Source of the DNA: Bugula neritina
Lineage: Eukaryota; Bryozoa; Gymnolaemata; Cheilostomatida; Bugulidae
Length of the DNA stretch: 64,000 nucleotides
Assembly (NCBI GenBank): GCA_964035545.1
Contig: OZ037769.1
Span: 12,824,633 to 12,888,632 of the forward strand
Direction of reading: 5' to 3'
Shown: piece by piece, positions 46,001 through 55,061 of the stretch
Layout of the letters: every line of letters begins with the position of its first letter
How positions within the stretch are numbered: the first letter of the stretch is position 1
Made by a program: the position numbers and the translations under genes
Notes under the pieces: generated by a model
Database searches by the model: none
Seen by the model: only the letters and a program-made list of their open reading frames with translations
Told to the model about the DNA's origin: nothing

Positions 46001-49000
46001 ATAATCGGCGAGAAATAGAGGTGCGCGTCATCATTTTCATCCGAGTGGAGTCCAGAATCCCAGTTGAACAAGTTGTCCTCTCCATTCCCTGTCTGATCTG
46101 ACTCCACTTCCTTTTTATTCTGAAAGCAAAATCAGGATTCGGCGTTTACTATTCACCATGTCATGTGCATCAGCCAACAGCTAAATCAAACTTTAACTTT
46201 TGATTAAAACAAAATTTGTATCAATATGTGTGTGAAGGAGTTATCTTCTCAACAAGTAATTTCCATCCGTTAGTGAATACTCTAGCTGCCAAATAACTAA
46301 ATAATAATGTATTTCAATCTAGGAATTACTTTGATTCAAGCATTCAAATTACATCTTCGCTCTGCAACTTAGAAGTCTGGGCAGTCAGCTACAAGTTAAC
46401 AAGGCCAACAAGCCAATGAAGTAATGACTCAACATCTCACTCCGCCTTCAGATATCCACAACAACCAGTAGGCAGAATGCAAGACATATTGCAACTTGTG
46501 GCAAATATTAGCAATGAAGCTCCATAATGTTTAGTCATATATTATTAGTCATATAATATTAGTCATATAATATTAGTCATATAATATTAGTCATATAATA
46601 TTAGTTATATAATATTAGTCATATAATATCAGTCATATAATATTAGTCATATAATATTAGTCACATGGCATTAATAATAGCATCAGCCATATAATATTAG
46701 TCACATGGCATTAATCATAGCATTAGTCATACAATATTAGTCACATGGCATTAATCATAGCATTAGTCATATAGCATTAGTCATAGTATTAGTCATATGG
46801 TCACAATCATAGCACTAGTGGATCTGAAAACTTAGTAATACTGCAGCTAGAAACTCACGTCATTTCGCAGAGCTGCCTTTTTCATGATGTCCCCAGAGAT
46901 CAGCTGCGCCATGACAGCATTCACCTGCTCCAGCAGTTGCTGTAAATGAGTGTGACTCTCAGCTGGTGTTAGCTTCAGTTCTGTTACTAGTCTGTCTACT
47001 TTATTCACCAGAAGGACGGGGCGAATGTTCTCCAGCCAAGCTTGCCGTAACACAGCGTGAGTCTAGATTCAAATGTCAAACAAGACTAGCACACAGTTTA
47101 TGACTTGATGATATAAAAAATAAAAGACAATGCCGAAGTCGGATTACAGGACTTGGCAACTTCTAGAACGAAATGTCAATGTTTGCTGTTTTGTAAGAGC
47201 ATTAGCAACTAGTAGAATGAAAAATCAGCTGCCGAAATCTCATCATTAACTGTATTTGCAGCAAAAAACATTTCCTTTAAAGTCTCAGAGAGCTCCTTTC
47301 AAAATCAGTTGACAATTTTATCATAATCACAGACTAGCATCCAGCAATGCATCAAATAGAACGCATAAAACGCATGATGCAACAGAACCTGAGGTGGTGA
47401 GACTGGTACCACAGGACACAGGGCACACCAAAACCTGAGGTAGTGAGACTGACACCACAGGACATAGTTGGAGTACTTGTGGTAACACACAGTAAAAGTG
47501 AACATTCAGAATAAACGGTTACAGTAGAGAATTACAGCATCACCAGCAGTAAACTTTATAAACTCGCAGCAAAATTAAACAGTCAGAGTCACACAGCTGG
47601 AGTGTTTAGTCACAGTACTCAGCTAGAGTCACACAGCTGGAGTATTTAGTTACAGTACTCAGTTAGAGTCACACAGCTGGAGTATTCAGTTACAGTACTC
47701 AGTTAGAGTTAACAGCTGGAGTATTCAGTTACAGTACTCAGTAGTCACACAGCCAGAGTATTTAGTCACAGTACTCAGTTAGAGTCACAGTGTCAGCTGG
47801 TAGTTAGTTACAGTACTCAGTTAGAGTCACGGTGTCAGCTGGTAGTGACGAGAATACCTGTGGAGACACGCCTTCAACAGCATCAATAACGACAATAGCT
47901 CCGTCACATAATCTCACAGCAGTCGATACTTCACTGGAGAAATCAATGTGACCCGGCGAGTCGATAAGATTGATCAAATAATGCTCTTCAGCTACAAAAT
48001 ATTCAATCATTTTGAGATGTGTCAAAAGGGTTACATGTGTAAACATTTCTATTAAATTTTACTCTAGTGGTTAGCATGGTCTTTCAACAACAGTTTTTTA
48101 CTATTACTGTTCAAATTATATCGTAAAATTTAGACCGTCAATAATCTTATACCCCAAAAAATATTTTCAATTTTAAGCAAGGATGAACAGAGCAAATAAG
48201 GTATTAAATGTAGGAATGAGTTATAGGATTTGGCATTAATATCTAGAGCTAATACCCTCGAAGCTTAGTATATAAACTGCGCAAATGCTAAAGTTAAGAT
48301 CCATTCGTTATCACTAGATATAAAAGATGCTCATTCTAGACATGGATTCAATGGGTTAGAGAACTGTGCATAGAAAACAGCGCCACTTAGAAATAACCTA
48401 GTAAAGTTAGCTAATATCTATAAAATTATTCTATATTGATAACATATTAGTACTGCCTATAAGGTGCACAAGGAGGTGATTTTAAGCTTATGAACCAAGA
48501 CTATAAAAAAGTATCATCATCTACACTACAGTTTTACGAAATCTAGGTAAAAGCTTTTGACGACTGTCATTGAATACATCATGGAATTACGCATTTAATT
48601 AGGTGAGATTAGCATATACTGGTCTCACTCAGCTTACCTTTAGAGAAATACAGTGAAATGGCACTAGACTTCATTGTGATTCCTCGAAGCTGTTCTTCTT
48701 CCAGACTATCCATGTACCTGAGCTGAAAGAGAAACACCATGGTAACCCATCAATACTACTTCACTACTCACCTACATTGTTACAGCAAGCTCAGCATGGT
48801 CTGTGCAATGTTTCCATTATTACAACCTTACGAGTCATTTTACAAGTTTTTTAGTGGTTTACTTGCTGTTTACTAAAGTTGAACACATTTATTTCAAATG
48901 TATCAATATATTGATTGTAAATGACCTTACAAAAACAAGTTTTTTAACTTAAACATTTAAAGAAGCACCACAACTAAATAATATACAGAGCCAAGATATG

Positions 49001-49695
49001 CCTACATATCGATTTTAGACTCCAAGAAGAAATTGAAGCTGATATCCACATGCTCATGGGAGACAGAGCAATAATTATGTGAAGGAATTTGTCCCAACTC
49101 ACATTACATGAAACAGTAATGCATGTGAAGGTGTAAAAACTCAGCTTTTCATGTTTGAAATAATATTCAAATCATTAATTCGTTTCTAGTGCTTTTGACA
49201 ACTAGATGGAACATTTTATTCATTCAACGTTCAACCAACCTTTCCAGCCATTTTCTGTGAGATGATTCCATTACTAGCAACCAGAGTATCAGCAAGAGTC
49301 GTCTTCCCTTTAAAAAAGAAATCAAATTGTATGAGGATTGCCTCAACGTAGTGCATTAACCAAGCATCTGAGCTGCAAATGCTTAAATTAGAATAAAATT
49401 ATAAACTTTCAAATTTAATTCACAATTTACTAAACATAGTTTTCACATCAAATTTTGGAAAAAAAACTTGAAATTTATCTTCATTAAAAAATACTTGTTA
49501 TAATAATTATTATATTGAGTGGAAGAAATTAAGAAACATCCCAGGGTAAAGACATTATAAAAATCAACATATCAGCACATTCAACAGTTCTTTTTATCAC
49601 TTACCATGGTCAACATGTGCCAGAATGCAAATATTACGAATATACTTGACCCTCTTCTGTAACTTAGAGAGAAGCTCTGCTGGTACAGCCTTCAT
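28056..49695 (-). CDS. EFL1: Elongation factor-like GTPase 1 (ribosome maturation)
   Basis: Cytoplasmic EF-2-like GTPase that with SBDS releases eIF6 from pre-60S subunits. Exons (5' to 3'): 49605-49695, 49240-49307, 48638-48722, 47858-47991, 46859-47062, 45956-46119, 45485-45608, 44478-44560, 44108-44244, 43573-43695, 43044-43143, 42544-42701, 41728-41858, 40851-41004, 39638-39769, 37738-37885, 31146-31285, 29889-30416, 29506-29748, 28857-29041, 28056-28244. The lengths sum to 3321 nt, 1106 residues (human ~1120), and all phases agree. GTPase motifs: [29 protein letters not shown]. The insertion region includes a charged stretch ([13 protein letters not shown]). The C-terminal part has [21 protein letters not shown] and [20 protein letters not shown], ending [10 protein letters not shown]. 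The ~6.5-kb intron 31286-37737 contains a complete TRIM-like gene on the other strand. No break; expected to be functional. Confidence 0.95.
32244..36942 (+). CDS. TRIM-like RING/B-box/coiled-coil protein, nested in EFL1
   Basis: Eight exons: 32244-32292, 32939-32963, 33557-33736, 34569-34746, 34973-35165, 35513-35760, 35956-36226, 36806-36942; 1281 nt, 426 residues, phases all consistent. RING C3HC4 at residues 42-84 ([19 protein letters not shown]), B-box 1 about 118-146 ([17 protein letters not shown]), B-box 2 from ~176 ([21 protein letters not shown]), coiled coil ~225-380, short tail ending KSFNF. No C-terminal B30.2/NHL. Probably an E3 ubiquitin ligase; TRIM proteins often act in innate defence, but the substrate is unknown. 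Paralog of the gene at 20781-26671, with the same exon boundaries from the RING onward. It lies wholly inside an EFL1 intron on the opposite strand. Start chosen at the first ATG after a 3' splice-like site (TTTCAG at 32235-32240). Intron 1 holds a MITE and intron 2 a SINE. Confidence 0.85.
32481..32683. mobile_element. Mariner-type MITE, best copy
   Basis: Terminal inverted repeats: left AGTGCTCCCTTCATATCTCA, right GTGAGATACGGAGGGAGCACTG; flanked by TA on both sides (32479-32480, 32684-32685), the target duplication of Tc1/mariner elements. About 203 bp, non-coding. Located in intron 1 of the nested TRIM-like gene. Family members at 11828 and 14336. Confidence 0.75.
33195..33405 (+). mobile_element. 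tRNA-Thr-derived SINE, copy 2
   Basis: Same family as 18454-18675 (GTGGTCTAGGGGTTAGAGC, CTAGTAA loop, GGGTTCGAACCCC). Flanked by an exact 15-bp direct repeat ATCTGTGTAGAAAAT (33180-33194 and 33406-33420), so insertion was recent. Lies in intron 2 of the nested TRIM-like gene. Confidence 0.9.
38470..39247. mobile_element. Inverted-repeat transposon rich in CGATCT motifs, 778 bp
   Basis: The first 31 bp (beginning GGCTTTCCATGTACCGATCT) and the last 31 bp are exact inverted copies. Further in, both ends carry many copies of AGATCGATCT-like palindromes and the word TTTCCATG. The middle is AT-rich with no transposase. No clear target duplication. It sits in an EFL1 intron beside a short CCTTTGACCTCTACTA minisatellite (39255-39343). 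Superfamily unknown. Confidence 0.7.
39255..39343. repeat. Minisatellite, ~18-bp unit
   Basis: About five copies of CCTTTGACCTCTACTA-like units in an EFL1 intron. A half-unit (TTTTGACCTCTATTCAC) lies on the far side of the 778-bp transposon, suggesting the element landed in or next to the repeat. Confidence 0.8.
39822..40025 (-). mobile_element. tRNA-Thr-derived SINE, copy 3
   Basis: Minus-strand copy of the same SINE, with B box GGGTTCAAACCCC and body matching 18454-18675. More diverged; flanking repeats not clear. In an EFL1 intron. Confidence 0.8.
42709..42783. repeat. (AGT/AGC)n trinucleotide array at a 3' splice site
   Basis: Mixed AGT and AGC triplets directly upstream (in gene orientation) of the EFL1 exon at 42544-42701. 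On the gene strand it reads as CTG/CTA triplets, so the array provides most of the sequence where the polypyrimidine tract and branch site should be. Confidence 0.85.
43965..44107. repeat. ~27-bp tandem repeat that multiplies a splice donor
   Basis: Five or more units run from the donor of the EFL1 exon 44108-44244 into the intron. Each unit carries a donor-like sequence on the gene strand: GTGAGT (true site, from 44107), GTAAGT (44079), GCGAGT (44052), GTGAGT (44026), GTGAGT (43998), preceded each time by CTACA(C/G)T-like sequence resembling the exon end. A sixth unit near 43970 has lost the GT. Confidence 0.85.
44597..44808 (+). mobile_element. tRNA-Thr-derived SINE, copy 4
   Basis: Same SINE family (GGGTTCGAACCCC, TTTCTCACAGGGATAGTG). 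Flanks TTATATTTCC (44587-44596) and TTACATTTCC (44809-44818) match at 9 of 10 positions. In an EFL1 intron. Confidence 0.85.
45266..45474. repeat. Minisatellite, 22-bp unit
   Basis: About nine units of CAGTTAGTGAGTACTGAGTC(A/G)T with two alternating variants (TGAGTCAT and TGGGTCGT), suggesting a 44-bp higher-order repeat in the middle. Ends about 10 bp from the donor of the EFL1 exon 45485-45608. Confidence 0.9.
46531..46802. repeat. Minisatellite, ~14-bp ATATAATATTAGTC unit
   Basis: Tandem ATATAATATTAGTC units, becoming a longer mixed unit with CACATGGCATTAATCATAGC towards 46800. Lies about 55 bp inside the intron from the donor of the EFL1 exon 46859-47062. Confidence 0.85.
47585..47842. 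repeat. Minisatellite, ~42-bp unit
   Basis: Repeats built on AGTCACACAGCTGGAGTATT and CAGTTACAGTACTCAGTTAG, ending about 15 bp from the donor of the EFL1 exon 47858-47991. Units vary in length by loss of submotifs. Confidence 0.85.
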
Positions 49696-50299
49696 TGTCT
49701 ATGAGTTAGAAATATGTCTTGAGATGTGCTGAATTTTACTCACCATAGAAACCTAGAGCAGAGCGTGTTGGCAATTATCAACATATTAAATCTAGAAGGT
49801 TATGTTGAAATTTTCAATTAGCATGACATATAAATTTATAAAATTTATAACATCATTAGCACTTTGCTACATAGCTGAAAAGGAAATTGTCACTTGATAT
49901 TTCGTATGGGCTATTGAAAAATTCCTATAGTTGACATTATAAGCAGATAATTATTTCTTGTTTCCCGCTTCAATTAGGGTAAAACAAAACTGGTACAAAA
50001 AATTATTAAATAAAAATTAAAACTTAACTTTCCAAGACATGGTACACAATCACATGACGCATAGTAAATTTAGAAACAGTATTTCTCTTTATCTAAGACA
50101 ATTAGCATGTGTTGATATCAAAGTAATAAATCATAACATGATAAATAAGTATTACTACTAGTATTAGTACCTATTACGGAGCATAATAGTAATAGTAATA
50201 GTAATACTAATACTAAATCAAGTAAAACTAAAAGCAAATCAAAATATAATACTAAATCTGTTAAAGACTAATAGTAAATGTTAATCATAATCATAATAT

Positions 50300-50605
50300 T
50301 GTTATAATTTTCAGATTTAGGGTCGATGTGCCACCAAGAGAGTCTATTTATCACTAGAGGAACTTCACCGAGTTAAGTCGAGTAGATATCGTTATATTTT
50401 AATACAAGAATACATAATAAAATCTAATGTACAACAGTAATGATACGCACGTCTATTTAATTTACAGCACTATCCTCAACTGAGCTAGTAGCGCGAAGCT
50501 GCTACTATTACTCATAAAACAGCCTAGCTAATTGGCTAATACATTGTTCCGGGTCAATACGCAACCTTGCGTATTGTGTTGCTGGTAGCTCCACGAGCCA
50601 CCACA
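50300..50605 (-). repeat. 3' LTR of the Ty3/gypsy element
   Basis: 306 bp, appears identical to 57455-57760. Read on the minus strand it starts TGTGGTGGCTCG and ends AATTATAACA. It carries the inverted repeat CAATACGCAAGGTTGCGTATT near its start on that strand (about 50557-50577), a possible stem-loop. Confidence 0.95.
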
Positions 50606-50618
50606 CTGCCCCCTCCAG
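50606..50618 (-). other. Polypurine tract
   Basis: Minus strand GGAGGGGGCAG directly before the 3' LTR, in the position expected for the plus-strand primer of an LTR retrotransposon. Confidence 0.65.
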
Positions 50619-50877
50619 CAGAAAGCCCTCTTTCTGATAAAAATAAAATTCACATAAAAAAACGTATACTTCGTTGCGGGGGGGGAAGAGAACAGTATAA
50701 AAGTATATACAAAAAAAAACAAACAACCGATAAAATATACAGGTATATATAAACGTGCACAATAAGTAATAAGTAAGAGAAGGTCCTATCTACATGTAGA
50801 GTACGTGCCACCATAACGGTAGGGAATGTCACAGAGAGGTAGGGGAAGAGTAGTATGGAGTTGGAGATAGACTCAAG

Positions 50878-51951
50878 TTAACTGCGGGCCGCACGCTTCA
50901 TGCGTTTAATAGACTCCTGTAAATATTTGAGTTCACTGGATGCAGCCTGCACCCGTGGGGCCAGTCTGTACACTTCTTGCTCCAAGTCGTGTGCCCTAGC
51001 TTCTACTTCACGTAGGTTGCGGGCCCAGGGGGACGAGCGAGAGGAAGTCGGCTGTCTGTGTCTTTTCCGCTCTGAGGATGGAAGGGGAGGAGGGAGTGTA
51101 TACGCATTCGTGTCTACCCTCTGTAGTACGACACGAGGAAAGGTATGCGGTATGCGTAGAGGACTGTGAGGTGGAGAGTTAGTAGACTGTATAGGTTTAT
51201 CTGCGGCTCCAGAGATGATGGGTCGCGGGGAAGGGAAGCCTTGCTCCAGGCGAGATAGCCGAGCTGGGTCAGTGATGAGTGGTTTGATGGCGTTGAGAAA
51301 TGCAGGATAGGATGATTCGTCTACTTCATAGACATGTCCTTGATAACACTGCATAGTACGTTGGTGCCGCAATAGGTAATCACGATTGTAGCTATATTCT
51401 CCGCAAGGGCAGAAAGTGGTGATGTAGTGCTGCGGCAAGTGTACTTTTAGTCTGCGGTGGGTTGTGAATCGCTGCTGGCAGAGGTTGCATTCACGATTAC
51501 TCTCACCTCCTTGATGGGTCCTGATTTCTCTCTCTGTGGCAGGGGTAATCCAGTTGGAGGTTGCTTCCAACTGGGGTGGCAGTTGCCTGGTTGTAGAAGT
51601 TGTTGGGGCCGGCTCTGGGTCCCACGCCATCTCTAGAGAAGGCATGCCCGGAGAGACGGGCGCGAGTGTGTCTACAAAAGTAGAATTATTGTTAGATCGC
51701 GGTGGATCTTTACAACATAATTCTAGTGACTGTCGACCGTTGCTAGCCTGAGAGTCACAGCTTTTGGAATGCACTCGAGGAACTGATGAATCATGTGTGG
51801 ACTGACCAAGAACAGTGTCTAACTCCAGGTCTAACAGACCGTCGGCCATTACAGTGTCTTCATCGTCATTCACATGAAACGTGGTTCCCAGTAATTCTGA
51901 TTCAATCTGCTGAATTAGTTCAGAATTTACTGGCATCGAGCCCGTTTCCAT
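50878..51951 (-). CDS. Extra retrotransposon ORF: two zinc fingers and helical tail
   Basis: 357 residues, intact, between integrase and the 3' LTR, where some elements carry env. It is not env-like: no signal peptide, membrane segment or glycoprotein features. Residues 155-175 form a classical C2H2 finger (C-x2-C-x12-H-x3-H) and 181-202 a C-x-C-x12-H-x5-C finger. The N-terminus (1-100) is acidic and Ser-rich; the middle (230-300) is Pro-rich; the C-terminus (~315-357) is basic and predicted helical (LEQEVYRLAPRV, SIKRMKRAARS). It could bind nucleic acid or a host factor, or regulate the element. I do not recognise a named family. It starts 18 nt after the stop of the preceding ORF, in the same frame. 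Confidence 0.75.
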   Translation of the reverse strand: METGSMPVNSELIQQIESELLGTTFHVNDDEDTVMADGLLDLELDTVLGQSTHDSSVPRVHSKSCDSQASNGRQSLELCCKDPPRSNNNSTFVDTLAPVSPGMPSLEMAWDPEPAPTTSTTRQLPPQLEATSNWITPATEREIRTHQGGESNRECNLCQQRFTTHRRLKVHLPQHYITTFCPCGEYSYNRDYLLRHQRTMQCYQGHVYEVDESSYPAFLNAIKPLITDPARLSRLEQGFPSPRPIISGAADKPIQSTNSPPHSPLRIPHTFPRVVLQRVDTNAYTLPPPLPSSERKRHRQPTSSRSSPWARNLREVEARAHDLEQEVYRLAPRVQAASSELKYLQESIKRMKRAARS

Positions 51952-51968
51952 GAATAGGAATACAAGAC

Positions 51969-52910
51969 TTATACTGGCTTACCTGGGAACTCGGTATTAA
52001 TGTCCATACTCAACGTTCTTGGTAAGATTGGAGCTGGTTGTGAGATACGTCTGCCTTTGGCGATGTCAGCATAAGAAAAGGCTGAGCATCGTTTCTGAGG
52101 CACGAGGTCGGAACTATTTGCTTTACGCGCATTAATTCCTCCCACTATTCCGCCCTCGCAAAAGTTGATATTTGCGTGGGGTTCACAACTCCAACATTTT
52201 ATCGTACGGTTTTCCCCTAGACTTTCATGTGCGCCGCTTCTAATGCAGTCACATATGAAGTCTTTTAAATATGGTGGGGGTTTCCTCGTACGCTGTCCCC
52301 TTTCTAGGGGGGGTGACACGCTTGCCGGTTCGTTAGTAGGGGCCTCTAATGGCGTCTCTACTTCACCGTTAGCGGTCACCTCTTCTTGTTCTCTGGATGG
52401 AGCCCCTCCCTCCGTGGGGGTTTGCACTTCCGGAACCGGCTCGGTTTCTGGAAGTGATGGAATTAGACTTGGCGGTGGCGGACACGCTTCTGTTGACAAA
52501 AGCTGCCGCTCCTCTCTCACCAAGTTTTCTTCCCGCGGTATGACCACTTCGTATTCAGGTCCATGCCGCCGTCGCCCGCGCGTTGTTGTCTGCCTCCTGG
52601 GCTCTAACAACGGGGGGGCTTCTCCCACTCCGTCGGGGCTAGCCCAATACGGCTTCAAGCGAGACTCATTCTGGATAGACACCTGTCCTGAGCGCTCAAT
52701 CTTGTACGTATGATTGGGCATAGCCTCGACGATCACGTAGGGTCCTACGAACTTAGGCTTCAGTTTATCAGCCTGTCCGCGACGCCTACGGTAATTGACC
52801 ATCCACACCTTATCTCCCGTTTGGTAGAGAGGTGGTTCATCGGAATCTTCGTGCCGCACCTTCCACTGCTGTTCGCGCAGTATATCGTGTGCGGCCTTCA
52901 TCCGTTCCAC
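51969..52910 (-). CDS. Retrotransposon integrase C-terminal region
   Basis: 313 residues, the continuation of pol after a frame break. Starts with an integrase C-terminal region (VWMVNYRRRRGQADKLKPKF, GPYVIVEA, SRLKPYW), the GPY/F-type module found in Ty3/gypsy integrases. Then a Pro/Glu-rich stretch and the usual pol-end motif (RTRKPPPYLKDFICD). Unusually it continues another ~95 residues (CWSCEP, SYADIAKG) to a stop at 51969. A perfect splice-donor-like CAG|GTAAG lies just before the stop (51983/51982), so splicing into the downstream ORF is possible. The homologous reading extends upstream of the first Met to about 52990. Confidence 0.8.
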   Translation of the reverse strand: MERMKAAHDILREQQWKVRHEDSDEPPLYQTGDKVWMVNYRRRRGQADKLKPKFVGPYVIVEAMPNHTYKIERSGQVSIQNESRLKPYWASPDGVGEAPPLLEPRRQTTTRGRRRHGPEYEVVIPREENLVREERQLLSTEACPPPPSLIPSLPETEPVPEVQTPTEGGAPSREQEEVTANGEVETPLEAPTNEPASVSPPLERGQRTRKPPPYLKDFICDCIRSGAHESLGENRTIKCWSCEPHANINFCEGGIVGGINARKANSSDLVPQKRCSAFSYADIAKGRRISQPAPILPRTLSMDINTEFPGKPV

Positions 52911-52971
52911 TAGTTCACTGGCATACTCGTGAACCGAGTTGTCTTGCTCTGGAACGTGATAGGTGAGATGG

Positions 52972-55059
52972 TCAGGGACACGAGTCTCTCCCGAGCATCA
53001 AGAGGTTTGGGGTCTCACCAGTACTGGTGTGTGGGGTGCTACGGTATGCACGCATGACTTGCGGCAACACCGTATCCCATTCCTCTTGACCTCGTCCAAG
53101 GAGGAGACTCCGGAGTGCATCACCTAGCATCCGGTTGTTGCGCTCCACCACCCCGTTACCTTGAGGGTGGTAGGGGGTGGTCCTGCTCTGATTTACTCCC
53201 CAGAGGTGGCAAAGGTCGTTCATCAGTTGAGACTGGAATTGAGCGCCTTGATCAGAGTGTATCTGTTCGGGAAGCCCAAAATAACAGAATACATGTTGGT
53301 CTAGTGCCCTGGCCACTGTTGGGGCTGATGCATCTGGGATAGCCAGAGCATCCGCCCACCTAGTAAAGTGGTCGGTTAGTACTAGGATCCAATTATTGCC
53401 TCTGGGGGTCAGGGGCATGGGTCCGACCAGGTCTACAGCGACTACTTGCCAGGGCCTACCAGAATATAGCCTCCGCCGTCCTGCTTCACCAGGGGGGCGG
53501 CTATGCTTACTGGCCTGGCAGATATCACACTGTTTGACTCTGAGTCGGACGTCACGCTCCATTTGTGGCCAATACCACCGGAGTCGTAATTTGGATATCA
53601 CTCTCTTGACCCCTGCGTGGGCCTGTTTGTGAGTATCCCAAATCAACTCACGGCGGATGGCCGTGGGGCAGACTACCCTCTTCCTTTCCGGGTGTCTGCC
53701 GCTGGCAGCTAGGGAGATGGTTAGTAACCCATCCTGCCCGATCCGCAGCGAGTCCCAACGCTGACAGTATAGCCGGAACTCGGCGCATCCCTGTCGTATG
53801 CGTTCCTCACTGGGTCGTCGCCCTTCCCTTTTGGCCCGGTATATGTCTGCCACGACTCCAGGCAGCTCTTCTTGGAGCTTCCTCTTCTCTCGAACATTAC
53901 CGGCCAGTACAGGGTTGGCGCGGAGGTTTTGCACATCCTCCGGGGACTCATCAACTCCTTGCCTGAGTTGACCCTGGTCCCAGTCAAACGGTGCTCCGTG
54001 ATGAGCCAGCGTCTCCAACTCGCATCGCGGGGGACCTCCATCCCTCCTCTCGATGTTGAGACACTGTTTGCAACCTCCGTCAGGTCGGCGACTCAACCCA
54101 TCCGCATTGCTGTGTCTCTTGCCCGGTCGATGTTCGATCCGGTATGAGAATTCAGCTAGGATTTCGAGCCACCGGGCGACCTGACTAGAGGGCTCTGCTC
54201 TCTTGCACAACCAGATCAGCGAGGCATGATCCGTACGCAGCCGGAACTTCCTGCCGTATAGGTATGGTCTGAAGTGCTTCACTGACTTGATTACTGCCAG
54301 CAGCTCCTTGCGGGTAGTGCAGTAGTTCCGTTCAGCGGGTGAGAGAGACTTGCTGTAGTAGGCTACTACTACCTCTCGGCCTTCCTGCACTTGTGACAGC
54401 ACAGCGCCAACATTTTGGTCACTGGCGTCCGTGTCGAGGATGTACTCCAGAGTGGGGTCTGGGTAGGCCAAGATGGGCGCCGTTAGTAGGCAGCCCTTGA
54501 GGCGGTCGAACGCTTCTTGTTCGACTGGGGTCCACTGCCACGTCACTCCCTTTGCGGTGAGCCGGTTTAACGGCTGGGCTATGCCCGCAAAGTCCGGTAT
54601 GTATTGCCTGTAATACCCTACCAGCCCCAAGAAAGCCCGGAGTCCGGTCAAGTCTTGGGGGGTGACCCAGTCTTCTACCGCCCGTACCTTTTCGGGATCC
54701 GTTGCCACGCCGTTTCGACCGACAACGTGCCCCAGGTACTTGACCTCCGGCTGCAATAGAGCGCACTTGGAAGGTTTGAGCTTAAGACCGGCACCTCGGA
54801 GTCTCTCGAAAACCTCCTGCAGACGACTGACATGTGTCTCGAAGTCTGGAGAGATTACGATGACATCATCGAGGTAGACCAGCAGTGTCTTCCAATGGAG
54901 TCCGCTAAGGACTTGTTCCATCAGCCTCTGGAAGGTGGCTGGGGCGGAGGTTAAACCGAAGGGCAGCACCTTCCACTTCCACAGCCCGTCCCGTGTGATA
55001 AACGCCGCTTTCTCCTGGGCGTCGGGACTCAGAGGGACTTGCCAATAGCCACTCAGCAA
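52972..55059 (-). CDS. Retrotransposon RT (from palm), RNase H and integrase core
   Basis: 695 residues. RT catalytic YLDD at 62-65 with the upstream FGLTSAPATFQ block; RNase H from ~207 (LDTDAS, CTTRKELLAV, LRTDHASL); integrase zinc-binding domain ~472-515 (H ... H ... CDIC) and the DDE core with D543, D603, E639 (35 residues between the last two). Catalytic residues all present. The frame begins only after an 8-bp tandem duplication that separates it from the RT N-terminus, and ends early because of a 2-bp deficit in a GA run at 52985-52990, after which the integrase continues in another frame. Confidence 0.9.
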   Translation of the reverse strand: MLSGYWQVPLSPDAQEKAAFITRDGLWKWKVLPFGLTSAPATFQRLMEQVLSGLHWKTLLVYLDDVIVISPDFETHVSRLQEVFERLRGAGLKLKPSKCALLQPEVKYLGHVVGRNGVATDPEKVRAVEDWVTPQDLTGLRAFLGLVGYYRQYIPDFAGIAQPLNRLTAKGVTWQWTPVEQEAFDRLKGCLLTAPILAYPDPTLEYILDTDASDQNVGAVLSQVQEGREVVVAYYSKSLSPAERNYCTTRKELLAVIKSVKHFRPYLYGRKFRLRTDHASLIWLCKRAEPSSQVARWLEILAEFSYRIEHRPGKRHSNADGLSRRPDGGCKQCLNIERRDGGPPRCELETLAHHGAPFDWDQGQLRQGVDESPEDVQNLRANPVLAGNVREKRKLQEELPGVVADIYRAKREGRRPSEERIRQGCAEFRLYCQRWDSLRIGQDGLLTISLAASGRHPERKRVVCPTAIRRELIWDTHKQAHAGVKRVISKLRLRWYWPQMERDVRLRVKQCDICQASKHSRPPGEAGRRRLYSGRPWQVVAVDLVGPMPLTPRGNNWILVLTDHFTRWADALAIPDASAPTVARALDQHVFCYFGLPEQIHSDQGAQFQSQLMNDLCHLWGVNQSRTTPYHPQGNGVVERNNRMLGDALRSLLLGRGQEEWDTVLPQVMRAYRSTPHTSTGETPNLLMLGRDSCP

Positions 55060-55061
55060 GT

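Noticed and set aside
45266-47842. CRISPR-like arrays
   Set aside because: Direct tandem repeats without unique spacers, in introns of an animal gene: minisatellites.
50878-51951. Zinc-finger ORF as an envelope gene
   Set aside because: No signal peptide, membrane anchor or glycoprotein features; zinc fingers instead.
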